Source: Phenylobacterium sp.
GTDB lineage: Bacteria; Pseudomonadota; Alphaproteobacteria; Caulobacterales; Caulobacteraceae
Assembly: GCF_004297125.1 (NCBI RefSeq)
Contig: NZ_SCVD01000039.1
Location: 1 to 64,000 of the forward strand
Length of the DNA stretch: 64,000 bases
Direction of reading: 5' to 3'
Below the pieces are notes generated by a model, which saw nothing but the letters and a program-made list of their open reading frames with translations, did no database searches and was not told the origin of the DNA. The position numbers were made by a program, and so were the translations under genes. Of this stretch, positions 1-8,526 are shown piece by piece. The first letter of the stretch is position 1, and each line of letters starts with the position of its first letter.

Positions 1-51
1 ACCACAGCTCCGCCTGACCCCCGCTCCGGCGCGTCAGCGCCGATCCAATCG

Positions 52-141
52 ACCGCAGAAAACGCAGAAGACGCAGAATCGAGGAACCGACAGGTCGCCC
101 TGTCGGGCCGTCCTTCTGCGCCTTTCTGCGTTTTCTGCGGT
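52..141. repeat. Long inverted repeat downstream of ggt
   Basis: The outer arms are ACCGCAGAAAACGCAGAA-like and TTCTGCGTTTTCTGCGGT, built from reiterated CGCAGAA / TTCTGCG units. A second hairpin (CCGACAGG / CCTGTCGG) lies between them. The structure sits just after the stop of the minus-strand ggt gene. It could act as a transcription terminator or be a dispersed REP-like element. There is no clear T-run, so the terminator role is inferred. Confidence 0.55.
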
Positions 142-153
142 TAAAGCGACGGC

Positions 154-1890
154 CTACGGCGCCTTCGCCACGCCCTCGCGCCGGGGGTCCGCCCCGCCGC
201 GCAGCCCCTGTGGGGTCACCTCGATCCCGTGCAGGCCTGACCCCTCCGCCCCAAAGCCGGACGTGAGCTTGATCCCCTTCGCTTCCAGCCCCGCCTTCAC
301 CTCCGGCGAGAACTTGTCGGCCTCGGCGGCGTAGAAGCTGCCGCCGGCGATCAGGTTGGGCAGGTTGATGGCGTCCTGCACCGGGAGCTTCCAGTCCAGC
401 ATGCCGACCAGGGCCTTGAGGTTGTAGGCCAGGATCGAGGGACCGCCGGGCGAGCCCACCGCAGCGACGAACCGGCCCTTCCGGTCCAGCACGATGGCCG
501 GCGCCATCGACGAGCGGGGCCGCTTGCCCCCGGCCACGGCGTTGGCCGCCGGGGCGCCGTCGCGGTCTTCCGGGTTGAACGAGAAGTCGGTGAGCTGGTT
601 GTTCAGGAAGAAGCCGTGGACCATCCGGCCCGAGCCGAAGGTGCTCTCCACCGTCGTCGTCATCGAGACCACGTTGCCCCATTGGTCGACGATCACCAGG
701 TGGGTGGTGCCCGAGACCTCCTTCGTGGCGTCGGGCGCGCGGACCCCGGCGCCCCTGGGCTTGCCGGGGGCCACCGTGGCGGCGGGCATGGGCCCGATCA
801 GCTTGGCGCGCTCCGCCAGGTAGGCCGGGTCCAGCAGGCCCTCGACGGGCACGTCCACGAAGTCGGGGTCGGCGATATAGCGGTCGCGGTCGGCGTACAT
901 GAGCCGGCTGGCCTGGCTGAACAGGTACCAGCCTTCCACGTCGTTCGGGTGCTTGCCGATGTCGGTGTGCTGCAGGATGCCCAGGGCTTCCAGCACCGCC
1001 GGCCCGCCCGACGGCGCGCCGGGCACGCAGACGACGTAGACGCGGTAGGGACGGCAGAGACCGGGTGTGGCCTTGGGCTGATAGGCCTTCAGGTCGGCCA
1101 GCGTCAGGGCGCCGGGCAGCTCGCCCTCATGCACCTTGGCCACGATGGCCTCGGCGATCGGGCCTTCCAGCAGCGCCTTGGGGCCTTCGGCGGCGACCTT
1201 GCGGATGGTGGCGGCGTAGGCCGGGTTCCTCATGATCTCGCCGGCCTGGACCTTGGTCCCGTCGGGCTTGGTGAAATAGGCGACCGCGTCGGGCGTCGCG
1301 GCCTGGGCGCCCCGGCCCGCGGCGGCGGCGGCCATGCGGCGGGGAACCGGAAAGCCGCCGTCGGCCAGGCGCTCGGCCTCGCCGAACAGGTCCTTCCAGG
1401 CCAGCTTGCCGTGCTGCGACTGGGCCAGCGACAGCATGGCGATGGCGCCGGGCACGCCGGTGGACCGGCCCGACAGGATCGCGGTCGTCCGGTTCAGGGG
1501 CTTGCCGTCGTCGCCGTAGAACAGCTTCGGCGTGGCCGCCATCGGCGCGGTCTCGCGGCCGTTGTAGGCGGTGACCTTTTTCGTCTTCGCGTCGTAGTAG
1601 GTCATGAACGACCCGCCGCCGAGGCCCGAGCTCTGCGGCTCCACCAGCCCGAGCGTCGCCTGCACGGCCACCGCGGCGTCCACCGCCGTGCCGCCGGCGC
1701 GCAGCACCTTCAGCCCCGCCTCCACCGCCATCGGGTTGGCCGCGGCGACCATGGCCTTGGCGGGCGCCTGGGAGGCCGCCGTCTCGGGCAGGGCGCAGGC
1801 CGAGAGGAACGCGGCCAGGGCGAGGGGGGCGAACGACAGCTTGGACTTCACGGGGCGGACGGCTCCTGGCGCAGGACGAAACTTGACCAT
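154..1890 (-). CDS. ggt: Gamma-glutamyltransferase (gamma-glutamyl transpeptidase), lipoprotein form
   Basis: This 578-residue protein is of normal length for bacterial gamma-glutamyltransferase, which cleaves the gamma-glutamyl bond of glutathione and related peptides outside the cytoplasm. The N-terminus is hydrophobic and ends in a lipobox (LSAC, Cys about residue 32), so an outer-membrane or periplasmic lipoprotein is expected. A GLGGGSF stretch and a GTTHLVIVD motif are visible. In the family the Thr at the second motif starts the small subunit after self-cleavage and is the nucleophile. PGGPSIL follows near the C-terminus. A GTG at 1851 would give a shorter, more typical lipoprotein signal and has AGGAG upstream, so the start is uncertain. 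The gene is divergent from the P1 peptidase gene and looks chromosomal. Confidence 0.93.
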   Translation of the reverse strand: MVKFRPAPGAVRPVKSKLSFAPLALAAFLSACALPETAASQAPAKAMVAAANPMAVEAGLKVLRAGGTAVDAAVAVQATLGLVEPQSSGLGGGSFMTYYDAKTKKVTAYNGRETAPMAATPKLFYGDDGKPLNRTTAILSGRSTGVPGAIAMLSLAQSQHGKLAWKDLFGEAERLADGGFPVPRRMAAAAAGRGAQAATPDAVAYFTKPDGTKVQAGEIMRNPAYAATIRKVAAEGPKALLEGPIAEAIVAKVHEGELPGALTLADLKAYQPKATPGLCRPYRVYVVCVPGAPSGGPAVLEALGILQHTDIGKHPNDVEGWYLFSQASRLMYADRDRYIADPDFVDVPVEGLLDPAYLAERAKLIGPMPAATVAPGKPRGAGVRAPDATKEVSGTTHLVIVDQWGNVVSMTTTVESTFGSGRMVHGFFLNNQLTDFSFNPEDRDGAPAANAVAGGKRPRSSMAPAIVLDRKGRFVAAVGSPGGPSILAYNLKALVGMLDWKLPVQDAINLPNLIAGGSFYAAEADKFSPEVKAGLEAKGIKLTSGFGAEGSGLHGIEVTPQGLRGGADPRREGVAKAP

Positions 1891-1941
1891 AGCGGGCCGG
1901 CCGCGTGGACAACAAACGCCCGGTCGTGCGACGTCCCTCCT

Positions 1942-2964
1942 ATGGACGGAAATAGGCCAGGTCCAGGCCCACGCAACCTGATCACCGACGTTCCCGGCCT
2001 AAGGGTTGGGCAGGCGCAGGACCATGCTGTCCGCACGGGCGTCACCGTGATCCTGCCCGACGCGCCCGCGGTCGCCGCCGCCGACGTCCGCGGCGGCGGG
2101 CCCGGCACCCGCGAGACCGACGCCCTGGCGCCCGAGAACCTGGTGGACACGGTGGACGCCGTGGTCCTGGCCGGCGGCTCGGTCTACGGCCTGGCCGCCG
2201 CCGACGGCGTGACGGCCTGGCTGGGCGCCCGCGGCCGCGGCCACGCGATGGCGGAGGGCATTCCCAGGTCGCCGATCGTCCCGGCGGCCGTCCTGTTCGA
2301 CATGGCCAACGGCGGCGACAAGGCCTGGGGCGAGGACCCGCCCCATCGTGCGCTGGGCCGTCGCGCCATCGAGGCGGCAGGCCTGGACTTCGCCCTGGGG
2401 ACCGCCGGCGCGGGCTACGGCGCCCTGGCCGGCGGCCTGAAGGGCGGGACCGGCTCGGCCTCGGTCGTCACCCACGACGGCTATACGGTGGGCGCGGTGG
2501 TGTGCGTCAACAGCTGGGGCTCGGTGATCGCGCCCGGCGGGCGGACCTTCTGGGCCGCGCCCTTCGAGCTGGACGGCGAGTTCGGCGGACTGGGATCCGC
2601 GGGCCTGCGCGCCGGCCCGGACGAGTGGGGCTCGGCCAAGCGGCCGGTCGAGACCCGCAACACCACCATCGCCTGCGTGGCCACGGACGCCATCCTGACC
2701 CCGGCCCAGGCCCGGCGGGTGGCGGTCATGGCCCAGGACGGCTTCGCCCGCGCCATCCGCCCGGTGCATGCGCCGTTCGACGGCGACGTGGTGTTCGCGA
2801 TCTCGACCGGCCTGCGGCCGCTGACCGATCCACCGGCCTATGCCCTGGCCCGGCTGGGGGCGCTCGCCGCCGACTGCCTGGCCCGCGCCGTGGCCCGCGG
2901 GATCTTTGAAGCCAAGCCGTGGCCGGACGCGTATGTCCCCTGCTGGCGGGACCTGCAGAGCTGA
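1942..2964 (+). CDS. P1 family peptidase (DmpA/NylC-type Ntn hydrolase)
   Basis: A 340-residue protein of the P1/DmpA family, whose members are autoprocessing N-terminal-nucleophile hydrolases acting on aminopeptide or aminohexanoate-like amides. Features seen are an N-terminal ITDVPGLRVGQA segment, a GGSVYGL core, GGLKGGTGSAS, and RNTTIACVATDA near residue 240. The Asn-Thr step in that last motif matches the NylC-type self-cleavage site, with Thr as the new nucleophile; this assignment is by family analogy. The ATG at 1942 was chosen because it begins the conserved N-terminus; longer in-frame extension upstream runs antisense through ggt and is not credible. No signal peptide is seen. The substrate is unknown. 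Confidence 0.88.
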   Translation: MDGNRPGPGPRNLITDVPGLRVGQAQDHAVRTGVTVILPDAPAVAAADVRGGGPGTRETDALAPENLVDTVDAVVLAGGSVYGLAAADGVTAWLGARGRGHAMAEGIPRSPIVPAAVLFDMANGGDKAWGEDPPHRALGRRAIEAAGLDFALGTAGAGYGALAGGLKGGTGSASVVTHDGYTVGAVVCVNSWGSVIAPGGRTFWAAPFELDGEFGGLGSAGLRAGPDEWGSAKRPVETRNTTIACVATDAILTPAQARRVAVMAQDGFARAIRPVHAPFDGDVVFAISTGLRPLTDPPAYALARLGALAADCLARAVARGIFEAKPWPDAYVPCWRDLQS

Positions 2965-3072
2965 CGGCCACGTTCGTCGCAAATCCGCAGGACGGCCCGG
3001 CAGAAAAGCGCATTTCACTTTGGCCGGTCGCGGACTAGCGTTCTGCCGGGTTTGTTCAGGAGAGGTTTCCCA

Positions 3073-4347
3073 ATGGGACTGGGACGTAAGCTGGCGCTGA
3101 TCGCCGGCGCAGCCGCAATCGCCACCGCCGCCACGGCGCAGCAGAAGGTCACCGGCCCGGTGGCCGTGTACTGGATGAGCGCCCAGACACAGACCGGCTT
3201 CGGCATGCCCTCCATGGGCGCCGGCGGCGGCAAGCCCGACACCGGGGCGATGATGCGCGCCATGATGGGCGGCGGCGGCGCGTCGAAGACGCTGCAGCTC
3301 GACCTGGGGTCCAGCCAGACCAACCCCGCGCCGGCCGCCGATCACCTGCCGCCCGCCGGCCTGCAGGTCGGCCCGCAGCTGCCGCTCCTGACGCCCAAGC
3401 CCACCACGACCGTCCGGGAGGAGCGCCATGACTATGTCCCCGAGGAGTACCAGAAGCCCAAGGGGCGGATGCTGATCTTCTGGGGCTGCGGCGAGCACGC
3501 CCGCCCCGGCCAGCCCTATGTCATCGACTTCGCCAAGATGGCGTCCGGCCAGCAGAATCCGGCCAACCTCTTCAAGGGCATCGACTACCGGCCGATGCAG
3601 CCGCCGGCGTTCGGGCGCAACCGCACGTACGGCGGATGGCCCAACGAGAAGACCCGCGACATGGTCCCCTCGAACGGCTCGCTGGTCGGCGCCCACACGA
3701 TCCGCGGCAACTACAACCCCGAGATCAACTTCAACCTGGAAGAGGACCAGGACTTCCTCGCGCCCATCAACCTGACCACCAACGCCAAGGCGCCGGGCGG
3801 CTGGACGAACCTGGGCTGGAACCTGGTCGGCAACGCCCAGGCCTACTACGCCACGGCCGTGGGCGGCGGCGACAATGAGACCGTGGTGATGTGGAGCTCG
3901 TCCGAGACCCAGGCCGCGGCCTTCTCGAACCCCGATTTCCTCAGCCAGGGCGACATCAGCCGCCTGGTGGCCAACAAGACCCTGATGGGCCCGGCCACCA
4001 AGACCTGCGCCGTGCCCAAGGAGGTGATGGACGCCGCGCCCTCCGCGATGGTCCAGCTGGTCGCCTACGGCGGCGAGGCGAACTTCGTCTACCCGCCCCG
4101 GCCCACCGATCCGAAGGTGACCTGGAACCAGCAGTGGGCCGTGAAGGTCCGCTACCGCTCGGCCACCGGTGGCATCCTGGGCCAGGACATGGGCGCCATG
4201 ATGGGCGGCGGCCGCCAGGCCGGCCGACCCGGCGCGCCGGCGCAACAGCAGCCCGGCCAGCCGCAGAAGCCGCCCAAGGCGCCCAGCGCCGCCGACATCC
4301 TTCGACAGGGCATCCTGGGCGGCGGTCTGCCGTTCCCGCGGAGATAG
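3073..4347 (+). CDS. Secreted protein of unknown function
   Basis: A 424-residue protein starting with a clear signal peptide (MGLGRKLALIAGAAAIATA, cleavage likely after ATAQ). The start at 3073 is supported by an AGGAGAG ribosome site about 8 bases upstream. The body contains Gly/Met-rich segments (about residues 35-70) and a low-complexity Gly-Gln-Pro-Lys tail (about residues 375-415). In between, well-formed sequence includes repeated aromatic/Asn-rich patches (WTNLGWNLVGNAQAYY, PTDPKVTWNQQWAVKVRYR). I do not recognise a family. It lies between the P1 peptidase and tRNA-Arg and appears to be host chromosome. Confidence 0.8.
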   Translation: MGLGRKLALIAGAAAIATAATAQQKVTGPVAVYWMSAQTQTGFGMPSMGAGGGKPDTGAMMRAMMGGGGASKTLQLDLGSSQTNPAPAADHLPPAGLQVGPQLPLLTPKPTTTVREERHDYVPEEYQKPKGRMLIFWGCGEHARPGQPYVIDFAKMASGQQNPANLFKGIDYRPMQPPAFGRNRTYGGWPNEKTRDMVPSNGSLVGAHTIRGNYNPEINFNLEEDQDFLAPINLTTNAKAPGGWTNLGWNLVGNAQAYYATAVGGGDNETVVMWSSSETQAAAFSNPDFLSQGDISRLVANKTLMGPATKTCAVPKEVMDAAPSAMVQLVAYGGEANFVYPPRPTDPKVTWNQQWAVKVRYRSATGGILGQDMGAMMGGGRQAGRPGAPAQQQPGQPQKPPKAPSAADILRQGILGGGLPFPRR

Positions 4348-4361
4348 TTCGGAAAATCGTC

Positions 4362-4386
4362 GGGACGGGGTCTTGCGCTCCGTCCC
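4362..4386 (+). terminator. Hairpin after the 3073-4347 gene
   Basis: Perfect 7-bp arms GGGACGG and CCGTCCC flank an 11-base loop, 14 bases after the stop codon. There is no T-run, so it may be a weak or Rho-assisted terminator. Confidence 0.4.
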
Positions 4387-4426
4387 GCCCCCGACTAGGT
4401 TCCGCGCCCTCGCCGAGAGGCAATGC

Positions 4427-4503
4427 GCGCCCGTAGCTCAGCTGGATAGAGCATCAGACTACGAATCTGAGGGTCGGACGTTCGAATCGTTCCGGGCGCG
4501 CCA
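4427..4503 (+). tRNA. tRNA-Arg (anticodon ACG)
   Basis: The acceptor arms GCGCCCG (4427-4433) and CGGGCGC (4493-4499) pair perfectly, followed by discriminator G and an encoded CCA (4501-4503). The anticodon stem TCAGA/TCTGA encloses the loop CTACGAA with anticodon ACG at 4461-4463. The T arm contains GTTCGAATC. Genes to the right look accessory, which fits the common use of a tRNA 3' end as an integration site. No second copy of the 3' end was found in this window. Confidence 0.97.
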
Positions 4504-4686
4504 ATTTCTCCAACAACTTCATTATATTATCGCCGCGCTCTGGATCGCGAGAGTCCAAGAATCAGCGTTGGGGTCACACTGGGGTCGCGAATAACGCAAG
4601 GCATCCAGGCCGCTGCATCGTGTTTCAGGGGGTTCTCCGGACGGGAGATGGGCTCACGGTGAGTCGCAGGCCCGTCGCGGCCTGAC

Positions 4687-4843
4687 GGAATGTGCATAGG
4701 TCCGGAGCGTTTTGCGACACATGCCGGGGAATATGCATAGGAAGCGGCGACTTTCTGGACGCATCCACAGGGCATGTCGGAAACACCCACGAGGTCTATA
4801 CACGTCCCGGAATTATGTATAGAGAATAGCCGTATTCTATACA
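4687..4843 (+). promoter_or_regulatory. Repeated motif and palindrome upstream of fic
   Basis: Three related direct repeats precede the fic start: GGAATGTGCATAGG (4687-4700), GGAATATGCATAGG (4728-4741) and GGAATTATGTATAG (4809-4822). Their starts are 41 and 81 bases apart, near multiples of four helical turns. The last overlaps an inverted repeat, TGTATAG...AATA / TATTCTATACA (4816-4843), ending 13 bases before the ATG. This looks like an operator array, perhaps autoregulatory. The rest of 4504-4686 between the tRNA and the repeats contains nothing I recognise. The role is inferred. Confidence 0.5.
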
Positions 4844-4855
4844 GATCGGTTCCCG

Positions 4856-5947
4856 ATGGCCTTGATCGCCACCCACGTTCCTCCGTTCCTTCCACTGTCG
4901 GTGGAGCTGGAAACCAAGCTCGTCCTCAAGAAACTGGCGGCCGCGCATCGCGCCTTGGCGGAACTGAAAGGCGCTGCCGGCCTGGTGCCGAACGAGGCCA
5001 TCCTGATCAACACACTCTCCCTGCAGGAGGCGAAGGACAGCTCGGCGATCGAGAACATCATCACCACCCACGACGACCTCTATCGCAGTGACGATGTCGC
5101 CGACCGGTTCGCCAGCGTCGCGGCCAAGGAGGTCTACGCCTACGCGCGCGCCATGAGAGAGGGCTTCCAGACGGTCCGCGCGACCGGACTGATCACGATC
5201 AACGACATCCTCGCCATGCAGGCGACCCTGGAGCGCAACCAGGCCGGATTTCGCCGCCTTCCCGGGACCGCGCTGAAGAACGACAAGACCGGCGAAGTCG
5301 TGTTCACGCCGCCCCAGAGCTACGAGGAAATCGTGCCGCTGATGGCGAACCTCGAGCGCTTCATCAACGGGGAGGACACCCTCGATCTCGACCCCCTCGT
5401 GAAGATGGCGGTGATCCATCACCAGTTCGAGACCATCCATCCCTTCTACGACGGCAATGGCCGGACAGGCCGGATCCTGAACATCCTCTACCTGGTGAAG
5501 GAGGACCTGCTCGGCACGCCCGTCCTCTACCTCTCCCGCTACATCAACCAGCGTAAGGCCGACTACTACCGCTTGCTGCAGGCGGTCCGGACCGATGGCG
5601 TCTGGGAGGAGTGGCTCATGTTCATGCTGGACGGCGTCGAACAGACGGCGGGTCAGACCACCCGGCTGGTCCACCGGATCCGCGACCTGATGCTCGACCA
5701 CAAGGTCCGGCTGCGGCGCGAACTTCCGAGGATCTACAGCCAGGACCTGCTCAACAACATGTTCAGCCACCCCTACAGCAAGATCGCTTTCGTGGAGCGC
5801 GACCTTGGGGTGAGCCGCATCACGGCGACGCGCTATCTCGACGAACTCACGCGCATCGGCCTGATGCGAAAGCTCAAGCTCGGTCGCGAGAGCTACTACA
5901 TGAACACCGCGCTGCTGGACCTCCTGGGCAACGTCCAGGCCGTCTGA
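4856..5947 (+). CDS. fic: Fic family protein (class II, self-inhibited)
   Basis: The 363-residue protein has the Fic active-site motif HPFYDGNGRTGR at about residue 195 (HxFx[D/E]GNGRxxR). Family members transfer AMP or another nucleotide moiety to a target hydroxyl. An N-terminal SSAIEN segment near residue 63 matches the inhibitory [S/T]xxxE[G/N] motif, placing it in class II with built-in autoinhibition. The C-terminal part (about residues 300-360, FVERDLGVSRITATRYLDEL) reads as a winged helix, suggesting DNA binding. No separate antitoxin gene is seen, consistent with class II. The last 160 bases are duplicated at 14788-14954. It is the first gene after tRNA-Arg. Confidence 0.9.
   Translation: MALIATHVPPFLPLSVELETKLVLKKLAAAHRALAELKGAAGLVPNEAILINTLSLQEAKDSSAIENIITTHDDLYRSDDVADRFASVAAKEVYAYARAMREGFQTVRATGLITINDILAMQATLERNQAGFRRLPGTALKNDKTGEVVFTPPQSYEEIVPLMANLERFINGEDTLDLDPLVKMAVIHHQFETIHPFYDGNGRTGRILNILYLVKEDLLGTPVLYLSRYINQRKADYYRLLQAVRTDGVWEEWLMFMLDGVEQTAGQTTRLVHRIRDLMLDHKVRLRRELPRIYSQDLLNNMFSHPYSKIAFVERDLGVSRITATRYLDELTRIGLMRKLKLGRESYYMNTALLDLLGNVQAV
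5781..5947 (+). repeat. Direct repeat copy 1: 3' end of fic
   Basis: These bases recur at 14788-14954, offset by exactly 9007, with only a handful of mismatches over about 165 bases. Similarity stops abruptly after the GCCGTCT preceding the stop codon. The pair brackets the whole PsiF-MprF-AcvB segment in direct orientation. Confidence 0.9.
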
Positions 5948-6375
5948 AGCGAACGCATCCAGGTCCGGGCTTCGGGCGACTTAGGCGATCCGTCTCCCCC
6001 TCGCCCCCCGCTGACGGATCGCCCGCATCCTGTCCGGATGCACCTCCGGTTGGTCCCATCGTGTTGCGCGCCCGATGCGCGCAAACCTACGCGCCTTTGA
6101 GATCGGCGGTTCGCGGCCTGTTCAACGGCTGCAATGGTCCAGGCTCGTCAGGCGGGAGCTGTATCGCTTGTTGGGCAGCGCGCGGCGACACGACCTGCCT
6201 CGTCTAGTGCAGCCCGAAGTGGGCCAGCTGTCGATCCCGCCGGGATATCGAAGAGGAATAGCTTCGGCAGTTGGTCTCTCGGGCCAGCAATGGGATGATG
6301 CAGAGGACTGCGAGACAAAGTGGCTCCAACGCGGGGATGGCGTTGCCGGCCATCTCCCTGCCGCACGGGCAGAAC
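5948..6375. other. Gene-poor stretch after fic
   Basis: No open frame here has convincing coding character on either strand. A minus-strand frame in 6204-6353 contains one hydrophobic stretch but no ribosome site or recognisable family, so it is not annotated. The stretch begins at the left junction of the cargo segment. It may be debris from the insertion. Confidence 0.4.
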
Positions 6376-6567
6376 TCAGCCGAAAGCGTGGTCGGGAACG
6401 ATCGTAACGGCCACGCCCAGCAGCCGCCGCGGCGCGTAGTTATTGTCCTCGTCGTCAAGGAAGTGCGGATCCTCCAAAACCGCCCGCCACTCCGCGGGCG
6501 TGAAATGTAGGTGCACCTCCCCGTCGTCGCGCCGGTCGGGTTCAAACATCGGATCGAGGGCTGTCAT
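6376..6567 (-). CDS. Small hypothetical protein
   Basis: A 63-residue frame that looks genuine from its composition: acidic and aromatic, with an HFTPAEWRAVLEDPHFLDDED core and a YAPRRLLGVAVTIVP tail. An in-frame ATG 18 bases upstream (6585) is an alternative start. It stands alone in a gene-poor stretch at the left edge of the cargo segment. I do not recognise the family and give no function. Confidence 0.5.
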   Translation of the reverse strand: MTALDPMFEPDRRDDGEVHLHFTPAEWRAVLEDPHFLDDEDNNYAPRRLLGVAVTIVPDHAFG

Positions 6568-7493
6568 GCGCCGTACTCCCGTCATCGTGCCCCGGCCTTC
6601 ATCCGCCACCTGAGAAGCGGCGGCATTAGGGGCCTTCCTTGACCCCGATCTGGTCGCCATGACCGGCTCCGTGGTTCGCCACCTGAAGCAAGCTTCGCGC
6701 CGGATGCGCGCGTCTCCCGTGGCAGCCTGTTCAGCTAAAGACACAAGGTCGGGCGACCGCTCAGAGGTGGCCGCCCGACCGTCAGGTGGACGGCGCGGTG
6801 GGGACGCCGGCGCTTCCTGAGTTCGCCGGCGGGTGGCGCGCCTCGCGGGGGGGCGAGGGCGCCGTGGCGCCTACCAGACCCGAGGCGAGCTTGCGCTGAC
6901 GCCTTGGGCTCAAGCGGTTTGGGGTCGTCTCCTTCGCCTCTGGACCGGATCGATCCGGCGAACCCCAATTGATGCTTGTGACCCTTCCGCAAACCAGTCG
7001 CGCGACTCACAAAGGTGTAAGGTGCGCAAGACGCGTAGCTGGGACGGGACCTGTTCCTTGCAACCCGGCCCGCGTCACAGTGGATTGCTACCGGGCGGGC
7101 GAAGTCCGAGGTGGTCGGCTGGGAGTTCCGGGTCGAGGCGTGGTTGCGGACGGCTGGGCGATCTCGTTTCGAATCACGCTCCGGTCGGCTGGCAGATCCA
7201 CATTCCGCCGGGTTCTAGAGGAGGTTGAGCGTTGGGTGCTCCCTTGCTTGCCAATGCGTCGAGCGTGCGCCTGAGGCAACGGTCAGGGCGTGCCCGAAGG
7301 CAGAGTTCGCGCGCTAGGGACTGAACGCGCGTGCGCCGAGCAAGCATTGGACCACGATGTCGGGGCCAGGATCCGGAGATCGTGGCCTTCAACGGCTGAC
7401 AATTTTGTAAGGCACAGGCCGGTGTGGCGTGGGGAGGGCGGGGTTGGATAGACCCTGCCGGGCTGATCCGGCGTGAGACTCGGGAGACACCCA
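6568..7493. other. Long intergenic stretch with hairpins
   Basis: About 900 bases without a convincing gene. A strong hairpin lies at 6747-6780 (GGTCGGGCG / CGCCCGACC arms), terminator-like in the minus direction because TTGTGTCTTT follows on that strand. A 14-base palindrome CCGGATCGATCCGG lies at 6945-6958. Arginine-rich frames on both strands are judged spurious. A regulatory RNA or remnant sequence is possible but not shown. Confidence 0.4.
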
Positions 7494-7739
7494 ATGCGTA
7501 ACGTGATGATCCCCATGGCGCTCGTCGCGAGCATCGCCCTCGGCTCGACGGCCTTCGCCACGCCCCAGCCGGCCGCGGCCAAGCCCGTCCCTATGGCCTC
7601 CGCCGCGGCGACCAAAGCGGCCCCCGGCAAGACCGCGGTCAACGGGAAGCAGCAGGCTTGCGCCAAGACATGGCAAGGCCAGAAGAAGCATGCGGGCACG
7701 CGCGCCGCCTTCATGAAGTCGTGCGTCGCCAAAGGCTGA
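7494..7739 (+). CDS. Small exported protein with PsiF-like repeat
   Basis: An 81-residue protein with an N-terminal signal peptide (MRNVMIPMALVASIALGSTA, cleavage after AFA) and an Ala/Lys/Pro-rich linker. The C-terminal CAKTWQGQKKHAGTRAAFMK-SC block resembles the PsiF repeat found in small periplasmic phosphate-starvation-inducible proteins. Only one repeat is present, and its two cysteines could form a disulfide. A hairpin terminator follows. It lies just upstream of the two-component pair and could be part of an envelope-stress module. Function is not known for the family. Confidence 0.72.
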   Translation: MRNVMIPMALVASIALGSTAFATPQPAAAKPVPMASAAATKAAPGKTAVNGKQQACAKTWQGQKKHAGTRAAFMKSCVAKG

Positions 7740-7756
7740 TCCACGGCCCAGCTACC

Positions 7757-7794
7757 GCCCGGACGGTTCGCCCCCGCCGTCCGGGCTTCGATTT
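7757..7794 (+). terminator. Terminator after the PsiF-like gene
   Basis: The arms GCCCGGACGG (7757-7766) and CCGTCCGGGC (7777-7786) pair perfectly around a 10-base loop and are followed by TTCGATTT. It lies 18 bases after the stop codon and 50 bases before the response regulator. Confidence 0.75.
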
Positions 7795-7842
7795 GTCAGG
7801 GGCCACGGGGCGCGTCAGATTGAGCAACGCCTGGAGACACCC

Positions 7843-8526
7843 ATGAGTCGCCGGATACTTGTCGTTGAAGACGATACCGAGACGGCGGACTTTATCTTGA
7901 AAGGCCTCCGCCAGGACGGCTTCACGGTCGAGCACGTAGCCGATGGCCGGGACGGCCTGTTCATGGGGTCGAGTTCGGACTTCGACGTCATGATCATGGA
8001 TCGCATGTTGCCGGGCATGGACGGGCTCAGCATCATCAAGGGCCTGCGAGCTGCAGGCATCGAGACGCCGATACTCATCCTCAGCGCGCTCAGCCACCTG
8101 GACGACAAGGTCAAGGGGCTGCGAGCGGGGGGTGACGACTACCTGACCAAGCCCTTCGGCTACTCGGAGCTCCTGGCGCGCCTTGAGGTTCTCCTGCGTC
8201 GTCGCGCCGGCAAGGAAGTGCAGACGGAGATGGTCTGTGGGGACTTGAAGGTCGATCTCCTGACCCGCCGGGTCTCGCGGGGCGGCAGGCTCCTGGAACT
8301 TCTGCCACGAGAGTACAAGCTCCTCGAATATCTGATGCGGCACAAGGAGCGGGTGGTGACGCGGACCATGCTCCTGGAACAGGTCTGGGACTACCGGTTC
8401 GATCCCCACACGAGCGTGGTCGACACCCACATCAGCCGATTGCGAAAGAAGCTCGAGGACGGGTTTGACCGCCCCCTGCTGCACACGCTGCGCGGATCGG
8501 GATACCGACTGTCGGAACAGCCTTGA
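7843..8526 (+). CDS. OmpR-family response regulator
   Basis: The 227-residue protein has a receiver domain (residues 1-115) with acidic pair E9-D10-D11, phosphoacceptor Asp53 in VMIMDRMLPG and the conserved Lys in YLTKPF near residue 103. A winged-helix OmpR/PhoB output domain covers about residues 130-225 (VVDTHISRLRKKL, RGSGYRL). It is directly coupled to the sensor kinase, whose TTG start overlaps its stop. The downstream DUF1003-MprF-AcvB genes suggest control of membrane-lipid charge or envelope stress, possibly by antimicrobial peptides or acid. That role is inferred from context. Confidence 0.95.
   Translation: MSRRILVVEDDTETADFILKGLRQDGFTVEHVADGRDGLFMGSSSDFDVMIMDRMLPGMDGLSIIKGLRAAGIETPILILSALSHLDDKVKGLRAGGDDYLTKPFGYSELLARLEVLLRRRAGKEVQTEMVCGDLKVDLLTRRVSRGGRLLELLPREYKLLEYLMRHKERVVTRTMLLEQVWDYRFDPHTSVVDTHISRLRKKLEDGFDRPLLHTLRGSGYRLSEQP

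Noticed and set aside
1999..4245. Long minus-strand open frame opposite the P1 peptidase and secreted-protein genes
   Set aside because: Its composition is Gly/Arg/His-rich with no family features, and the plus strand carries well-formed proteins. Such antisense frames are normal in very GC-rich DNA.
4571..4587. Direct GGGGTC repeats just after the tRNA as an attachment core
   Set aside because: They are short, common in this GC-rich sequence and not part of the tRNA 3' end.
6204..6353. Possible 49-residue membrane peptide on the minus strand
   Set aside because: One hydrophobic stretch only, no ribosome site and poor sequence elsewhere.
6735..7010. 91-residue minus-strand frame with Arg/Pro-rich sequence
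   Set aside because: A terminator-like hairpin lies in its 3' part, and no ribosome site or family pattern is seen. Treated as noncoding.
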